Shown: piece after piece, positions 6,526 to 10,026 of the stretch
How the letters are laid out: the number at the start of each line of letters is the position of its first letter
Position numbering within the stretch: position 1 is the first letter of the stretch
Assembly (NCBI GenBank): GCA_007129085.1
Contig: SKWF01000320.1
Coordinates: forward strand, 1 to 10,026
DNA length: 10,026 nt
Source of the DNA: Balneolaceae bacterium
GTDB lineage: Bacteria > Bacteroidota > Rhodothermia > Balneolales > Balneolaceae
Reading direction: 5' to 3'
Translations under genes and position numbers: made by a program
Notes under the pieces: generated by a model
Database searches by the model: none
Seen by the model: only the letters and a program-made list of their open reading frames with translations
What the model was told of the DNA's origin: nothing

Positions 6526-6765
6526 ATGCCAAGCATTACAGTCAAAAATATTCCAGACTCTATTTACAAGAAGTTGAAGCAGCAGGCAGAAGCCCAACAC
6601 CGCAGTATGAATAGTGAAATCATTGCTTGTCTGGAGCGAACAGTTGAGCCAAACCGTATCTCTTCTGATGAAATACTTCGACAGGCAAGAATAATGAGAA
6701 AAAAAGTAAAAGGAAGCTTGTCTGCTACTGAAATCCAGGGTGCAATTGATCAAGGCCGACCATGA
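6526..6765 (+). CDS. vapB: Ribbon-helix-helix antitoxin, VapB/FitA type
   Basis: This antitoxin should bind and block the PIN toxin encoded by the next gene and repress their shared promoter. At 79 residues its length is typical. Residues 2-8 (PSITVKN) form the DNA-contacting beta strand, 10-23 and 27-39 the two helices of an Arc/MetJ-type fold, and RSMNSEI is the usual start of the second helix. The C-terminal tail 44-79 ends in LSATEIQGAIDQGRP, a pattern common in FitA-like antitoxins that inserts into the toxin. It has no clear Shine-Dalgarno site; the operator lies directly in front. Its TGA overlaps the toxin ATG in ATGA, so the pair is translationally coupled. The symbol is used for the type; FitA would be an equally fair name. 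Confidence 0.9.
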   Translation: MPSITVKNIPDSIYKKLKQQAEAQHRSMNSEIIACLERTVEPNRISSDEILRQARIMRKKVKGSLSATEIQGAIDQGRP

Positions 6766-7166
6766 TTGTTGTTGACACAAATATCGTTGCACACTTTTGG
6801 TTGCCTTCTGATCACACAGAACTTTGTGACCAATTATTTCAGTGGGATTCGGAATGGATAGCCCCCCTGCTATGGAAAAGTGAATTTAGAAATATAGTAA
6901 CACTTTTATTGAGAAAAGGGCTTATTGATCTTCCGGGGGCATTACAGATAACAGAAAAAGCAGAGAGCCAAATGAAAGACCGGGAGTTTCATGTAAACTC
7001 TATTCAAGTTTATAAACTGGCAGAAAAATCTGACTGTTCTTCTTACGATTGTGAATTCGTCAGTCTTGCTGAAGATCTAAATATAAAACTGATAACGATG
7101 GATAAGCAGATTCTACGTTCTTTTCCGGAATTTGCTACTAAACCATCAGATATTATCACAATATAA
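6762..7166 (+). CDS. vapC: PIN-domain ribonuclease toxin, VapC type
   Basis: VapC toxins are magnesium-dependent endoribonucleases that cut tRNA or rRNA when freed from the antitoxin. The 134-residue product is one PIN domain. The acidic active-site residues are in place: Asp5 in VVDTN, Glu41 in WKSEFRN, Asp96 in SSYDCEFVSLAE and Asp114 in TMDKQ, so it looks intact. The start codon overlaps the antitoxin stop by 4 bp, the classic VapBC layout. The module looks more AT-rich than the flanking metabolic genes and sits between unrelated single-gene units, which fits acquisition by transfer, although no integrase, direct repeats or insertion sequence are visible. The cleavage target cannot be predicted from the sequence. 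Confidence 0.93.
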   Translation: MIVVDTNIVAHFWLPSDHTELCDQLFQWDSEWIAPLLWKSEFRNIVTLLLRKGLIDLPGALQITEKAESQMKDREFHVNSIQVYKLAEKSDCSSYDCEFVSLAEDLNIKLITMDKQILRSFPEFATKPSDIITI

Positions 7167-7203
7167 ATTTTAGCCATATAACAAACGGTTTCAACACGGA
7201 TTT

Positions 7204-7221
7204 AGCCGCTGTTTAGCGGTT
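7204..7221 (+). terminator. Weak terminator-like hairpin after vapC
   Basis: CCGCT (7206-7210) pairs with AGCGG (7215-7219) around GTTT, extended by a G-T wobble and an A-T pair. Only three T residues follow, so termination would be weak. Confidence 0.35.
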
Positions 7222-7303
7222 TAAAAGTGGTGAGTAAAAGTAAATTCTTAGTTTTAATTTCATTACATAATAACATTTAAGGCTATTTTAGAGTTAATAG
7301 GTT

Positions 7304-7335
7304 TTGACAGAAACAAACGTCACCAAATAGAATTG
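7304..7335 (+). promoter_or_regulatory. Candidate promoter of the LEA-2 lipoprotein gene
   Basis: A perfect TTGACA (7304-7309) lies 18 nt before TAGAAT (7328-7333). The same -10 region reads TAGAATTG, one base from TAnnTTTG, like the candidate promoter at 3223-3253. It lies 32 nt before the chosen ATG and in front of nothing else. Confidence 0.5.
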
Positions 7336-7367
7336 AAACACCGGTACAATTGAACCAATTACCCATC

Positions 7368-8216
7368 ATGAAAAAATATATCCTCCCCCTCTTTGTTCTA
7401 CTATTTGTTCTTTCAAGCTGCGGCACGTTGCGAGAGATGGGTTCCATGGAGGAGCCGTCAGTAGAGTTCTCAAAAATGTCGATTCAAAATATTACGTTTG
7501 ATGGGGTAACTCTCCTTTTTGATTTTGATGTAACGAACCCCAACAGCCGCGATATAAACGCCGAAAAGTATACCTACGAGTTTTTTATCAACGATCGGTC
7601 ATTTATCTCAGGGGAGGAGGCGGAGCCGATTACGGTAGGGAAAGAATCGACAACACAGGTTCAGGTGCCGGTTTCGATGCGCTTCTCAGAAGTGTACGAA
7701 GCGTTTGGGTCGCTTGTGAGGGAGGATAGTATCTCCTATCAAATGGCAACGGACGTTTCCTTCGATATGCCGATTGTGGGAACGCGAAATGTGCCGGTTC
7801 AGGCGTCGGGCAACCTGCCGATCCCGAAAATTCCCCGTATCGAATTGGGCGATTTTGAAGTTAAGCGATTATCGCTGGCAGGGGCTGAAGTTGAAGCTAC
7901 ATTTCGCGTAACAAATCCGAATGCATTTCGGATTGCGTTAACCGGAGCCTCCTACGTATTGGATGTTAACGGGAGCAACTGGCTGGATACAACGCTTGAT
8001 GAATTGATTGAGATTTCCGGAAATGAGAGCCGAACTATAACAATTCCGGTGCGGCTAAACGCATCACAAATGGGATCGGCACTGCTGGATATTATGGCCG
8101 GTGAGAGAGACTTTAGTTACAAACTGAGAGGAACAGCCGATGTTTCCGCTGATTTAGAGGGATTTTCTGACGGCGAAACTATCCCTTTCGATCTGGAAGG
8201 TGAGTACAGATTATAG
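7368..8216 (+). CDS. Lipoprotein with tandem LEA-2 (WHy) domains
   Basis: The ATG at 7368 is preferred to an in-frame TTG at 7350 because it gives a standard lipoprotein signal: MKKYILPLFVLLFVLSSC with Cys18 lipidated. The mature 264 residues hold two copies of a LEA type 2/WHy-like beta-sandwich. Copy 1 is about 34-147, with FDFDVTNPN at residues 51-59. Copy 2 is about 157-280, with TFRVTNPN at 178-185. Each copy has the usual order: a functional-strand pair, the TNPN turn, then a later strand ending in a VPV or IPV segment. Bacterial LEA-2 lipoproteins are envelope proteins of unclear role, often linked to stress or desiccation; that link is family knowledge and nothing here tests it. Gly-Thr after Cys does not match the E. 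coli inner-membrane retention signal. The sugar dehydrogenase gene follows 83 nt downstream on the same strand. Confidence 0.88.
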   Translation: MKKYILPLFVLLFVLSSCGTLREMGSMEEPSVEFSKMSIQNITFDGVTLLFDFDVTNPNSRDINAEKYTYEFFINDRSFISGEEAEPITVGKESTTQVQVPVSMRFSEVYEAFGSLVREDSISYQMATDVSFDMPIVGTRNVPVQASGNLPIPKIPRIELGDFEVKRLSLAGAEVEATFRVTNPNAFRIALTGASYVLDVNGSNWLDTTLDELIEISGNESRTITIPVRLNASQMGSALLDIMAGERDFSYKLRGTADVSADLEGFSDGETIPFDLEGEYRL

Positions 8217-8299
8217 TAAATTTCGGTTTGATGAACGCAGCAATAGAAAAACTGCTTAAAATAGATATCTAATAAACGTAAACCATGAGAGAGAAAGCT

Positions 8300-9508
8300 A
8301 TGAGACTAATACATAATTTATGTACCGTTCTAATAGGAGTGTTAATTATTGCCTGCTCTACCGATGCACCGGATACGCAGGTAACAGAGAGAAATAATGA
8401 CAGAAATGGGAATGATGATGAAGCCGCCGTACAGTACTTTCCGGAGCCCGATACAGGTGGCGACGTTCATCAAACCGAAGAGCTGAATTTTGTAGTTGAA
8501 ACAGTTGTATCCGGGTTGGGAGTACCGTGGGGAATGGCATTTTTACCGGATGGAAAAGTGTTGATTACCGAGCGCGATGGAGCTCTTAGAATAGTAGAAG
8601 ATGGAGAATTACGCAGCGAGCCGATTTCGGGCACACCGGAAGTGGTAGCCCAGGGCCAGGGCGGACTGCTGGATATTGAACTTCATCCAGATTACGAAAA
8701 CAACGGGTGGATTTATTTGAGTTACTCCAAGCCGGGTGATGGAGGAGCTGCAACGGCTATTATGCGCGCTAAATTGGATGGCTATAGTTTAACAGATCAG
8801 GAAGATCTGTATGTTGGAAACGAGTTTAGCTCTGCCGGACAGCACTATGGCAGCAGAATTTCTTTTGATGGAGATGGATACCTCTACTTCTCAATTGGAG
8901 ACCGCGGAGCTATGAATTCGGCGCAGGATATTACGAACTCCAACGGTAATCTTTTTCGGCTGAATGATGATGGAAGCGTGCCGAGCGACAATCCGTTTGT
9001 TGGAGAAGAGGGGCTGGATGAAATTTTTGCGTACGGTCTGCGCAATATCCAGGGAATGGATGTTCATCCCGAAACCGGTGTGATCTGGACAAATCTGCAT
9101 GGCCCGCGTGGCGGTGATGAGATTAACGTGCACGATAAGCCGGGCGCAAACTATGGCTGGCCGGAAATAACACATGGCGTGAATTATGATGGTAGTGAAA
9201 TTACACCAGATACTGCCAAGGCCGGAATGGAGCAGCCAGTAATGCACTGGACGCCTTCGATAGCTCCATCCGGGATGGCGTTTGTAGTTGGTGATCGATA
9301 TCCGGAATGGACCGGAGATATTCTGAACGGCGCCCTCTCTTTTCAGCTGATTTCCAGGATTGTGATTGATGGGGATGAGTATGCACATGAAGAGCGATTT
9401 GTTAATGACATCGGCCGAATTCGTGCCGTTGAAATGGCACCGGATGGATATATCTACTTCAGCAATGAGTCGAACGGAACCATAAACCGTATTGTGCCGG
9501 TGGAGTAG
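8300..9508 (+). CDS. PQQ-dependent aldose sugar dehydrogenase, lipoprotein form (YliI/Asd-like)
   Basis: Members of this six-bladed beta-propeller family oxidise aldoses outside the cytoplasm with the cofactor PQQ. The start at 8300 is chosen because GAGAGAAAG precedes it and the product begins MRLIHNLCTVLIGVLIIAC, a lipoprotein signal with Cys19. An in-frame ATG at 8285 would add five residues. After an Asp/Asn-rich linker to about 60, the propeller starts at VETVVSGLGVPWGMAF. Family motifs are GQGGLLDIELHPDY, HYGSRISFDGDGYLYFSIGDRG (His182, the likely catalytic base), YGLRNIQG (Arg248 and Asn249 for PQQ), HGPRGGDEIN, GANYGWP, PSIAPSGMAF, and RIRAVEMAPDG with Arg373/Arg375. The usual YGHRNPQG reads YGLRNIQG, and EHGPRGGDEIN reads LHGPRGGDEIN, so two common positions are changed. 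No pqq biosynthesis genes are in the window. With 83 nt separating it from the LEA-2 gene, shared transcription is possible. Confidence 0.93.
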   Translation: MRLIHNLCTVLIGVLIIACSTDAPDTQVTERNNDRNGNDDEAAVQYFPEPDTGGDVHQTEELNFVVETVVSGLGVPWGMAFLPDGKVLITERDGALRIVEDGELRSEPISGTPEVVAQGQGGLLDIELHPDYENNGWIYLSYSKPGDGGAATAIMRAKLDGYSLTDQEDLYVGNEFSSAGQHYGSRISFDGDGYLYFSIGDRGAMNSAQDITNSNGNLFRLNDDGSVPSDNPFVGEEGLDEIFAYGLRNIQGMDVHPETGVIWTNLHGPRGGDEINVHDKPGANYGWPEITHGVNYDGSEITPDTAKAGMEQPVMHWTPSIAPSGMAFVVGDRYPEWTGDILNGALSFQLISRIVIDGDEYAHEERFVNDIGRIRAVEMAPDGYIYFSNESNGTINRIVPVE

Positions 9509-9524
9509 ATTTGGTTTGGGTGTA

Positions 9525-9545
9525 CATCGGGCAGCCTGCCCGATG
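9525..9545 (+). terminator. Strong hairpin after the sugar dehydrogenase gene
   Basis: CATCGGGCA (9525-9533) pairs perfectly with TGCCCGATG (9537-9545) around a 3-nt loop, 16 nt after the stop. The following ATTCATCTT is only partly T-rich, so it may terminate weakly or stabilise the 3' end. Confidence 0.5.
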
Positions 9546-9852
9546 ATTCATCTTACTAAAAGAGGATGTTAACTGTGTTTAAATCCTGAGTTCCAGACTC
9601 AGAATCGGAAAGAAGAGGTTGTCTAAAAAAAGGGGTTTAAAAAAGACTGTCATCATCAAATTTGCCATGTCGGATACCCGAAAAATAAACCGGTAAAAGT
9701 AGAATAGCTGAGTTGGAAATTTTGTCCAACAAAGTTTGCATTTGCCTGCTTACTGCGGTTTCAATTGAACCTTCAAAATGTACACTCTTTATCATTAAAC
9801 TGAATTTAAGGTAAGTTCAGTGAAAACATAAACGTACATGCGGGTAGACTTT
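9546..9852. other. Non-coding region with several hairpins, possible RNA gene or long 3' UTR
   Basis: No convincing coding frame was seen on either strand. Stems are CTGAGT/ACTCAG (9586-9602), GTTGGA/TCCAAC (9712-9730), and ACTGAATTT/AAGTTCAGT (9799-9821, one G-T pair, loop AAGGT). The last is enclosed by ATGTAC/GTACAT (9778-9783 with 9834-9839). A strong terminator follows at 9853. The region may be a long 3' UTR of the sugar dehydrogenase gene or a separate small RNA; I recognise no known RNA family. Confidence 0.4.
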
Positions 9853-9886
9853 AAAGCCATCCTGAGAAATCAGGTTGGCTTTTTTT
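9853..9886 (+). terminator. Strong rho-independent terminator with GAAA tetraloop
   Basis: AAAGCCA-T-CCTGA pairs with TCAGG-T-TGGCTTT, with one T/T mismatch, capped by a GNRA-type GAAA loop. Seven T residues run from 9880 to 9886. It acts on the plus strand and ends a transcript arriving from the left; the nearest stop codon is about 345 nt away. Confidence 0.9.
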
Positions 9887-9895
9887 GTTTAATTT

Positions 9896-9942
9896 TTGTC
9901 AACACTTTTTGCACGCAACTTATCAATTCTGTGATTATCACA
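9896..9942 (+). promoter_or_regulatory. Possible promoter and dyad operator for a gene beyond the window
   Basis: TGTGATTATCACA (9930-9942) is a perfect 6+1+6 palindrome. Upstream, TTGTCA (9896-9901) and TATCAA (9921-9926) are spaced 19 nt apart as a weak promoter. The dyad would sit around the start point, a common repressor position. Its half-site resembles TGTGA, but the spacing is not that of a CRP site. No gene is seen before the right edge. Confidence 0.3.
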
Positions 9943-10026
9943 TTCCCTCCCATTTCATACTGTTTTAATACTTCAGTTTTTGAAATGAACATTGTTATAA
10001 AACTTTTTAATCAATCAGGTTAGATA

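Noticed and set aside
6433..6792. Minus-strand frame of 119 codons over the antitoxin and its upstream region
   Set aside because: It is antisense to the clear ribbon-helix-helix antitoxin, has no ribosome-binding site and runs through the operator.
7167..7260. Sequence after vapC beginning AACAAACGG, recalling integron attC sites
   Set aside because: No matching RYYYAAC/GTTRRRY core pair could be placed, no similar site lies before vapB, and no integrase is present.
9838..10023. Plus-strand frame of 61 codons at the right edge
   Set aside because: It reads straight through the strong terminator at 9853-9886, has no ribosome-binding site and shows a composition typical of AT-rich noncoding DNA.

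Overview
The window looks like chromosomal DNA of a marine or halophilic member of the Bacteroidota/Balneolota side of the FCB group. This is inferred from protein style (short N-terminal lipoprotein signals ending in SSC or FTAC, a very acidic lipoyl-domain linker, the family mix), moderate GC and weak Shine-Dalgarno sites. No rRNA or tRNA gene is present to confirm it.

Layout, left to right. (1) 1-1661: the 3' part of an E2 acyltransferase of a 2-oxo acid dehydrogenase complex, entering from off-window in the middle of its first lipoyl domain. (2) 1687-1720: a terminator-type hairpin only 16 nt before panC. (3) 1737-3040: panC and panD, which make beta-alanine and join it to pantoate to give pantothenate for coenzyme A; CoA is also the acyl acceptor of the upstream E2. 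(4) 3041-3327: hairpins, a candidate promoter and repeats leading into a lipoprotein gene. (5) 3328-4320: an unrecognised secreted lipoprotein of two related disulfide-bounded domains, closed by a clear terminator. (6) 4410-4950: about 540 bp with no convincing gene but with a second plus-strand terminator resembling the first. (7) 4951-6324, minus strand: an M20-family metallo-dipeptidase. (8) 6491-7166: a VapB/VapC-type toxin-antitoxin pair with an inverted-repeat operator. (9) 7368-9508: two plus-strand lipoprotein genes, one with tandem LEA-2/WHy domains and one a PQQ-dependent aldose sugar dehydrogenase. (10) 9509-10026: non-coding DNA with several hairpins, a strong terminator at 9853-9886 and a dyad that may serve a gene beyond the window.

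Most genes are core metabolism or cell-envelope functions in short, separately controlled units. The toxin-antitoxin pair is the only mobile-type accessory module. No CRISPR array, insertion sequence, phage gene or tRNA was seen. No clear new multi-gene system is present. The best leads are non-coding: a possible attenuator before panC, the repeat-rich leader of the duplicated-domain lipoprotein, the orphan terminator at 4889-4925, and the structured 3' region ending at 9886.
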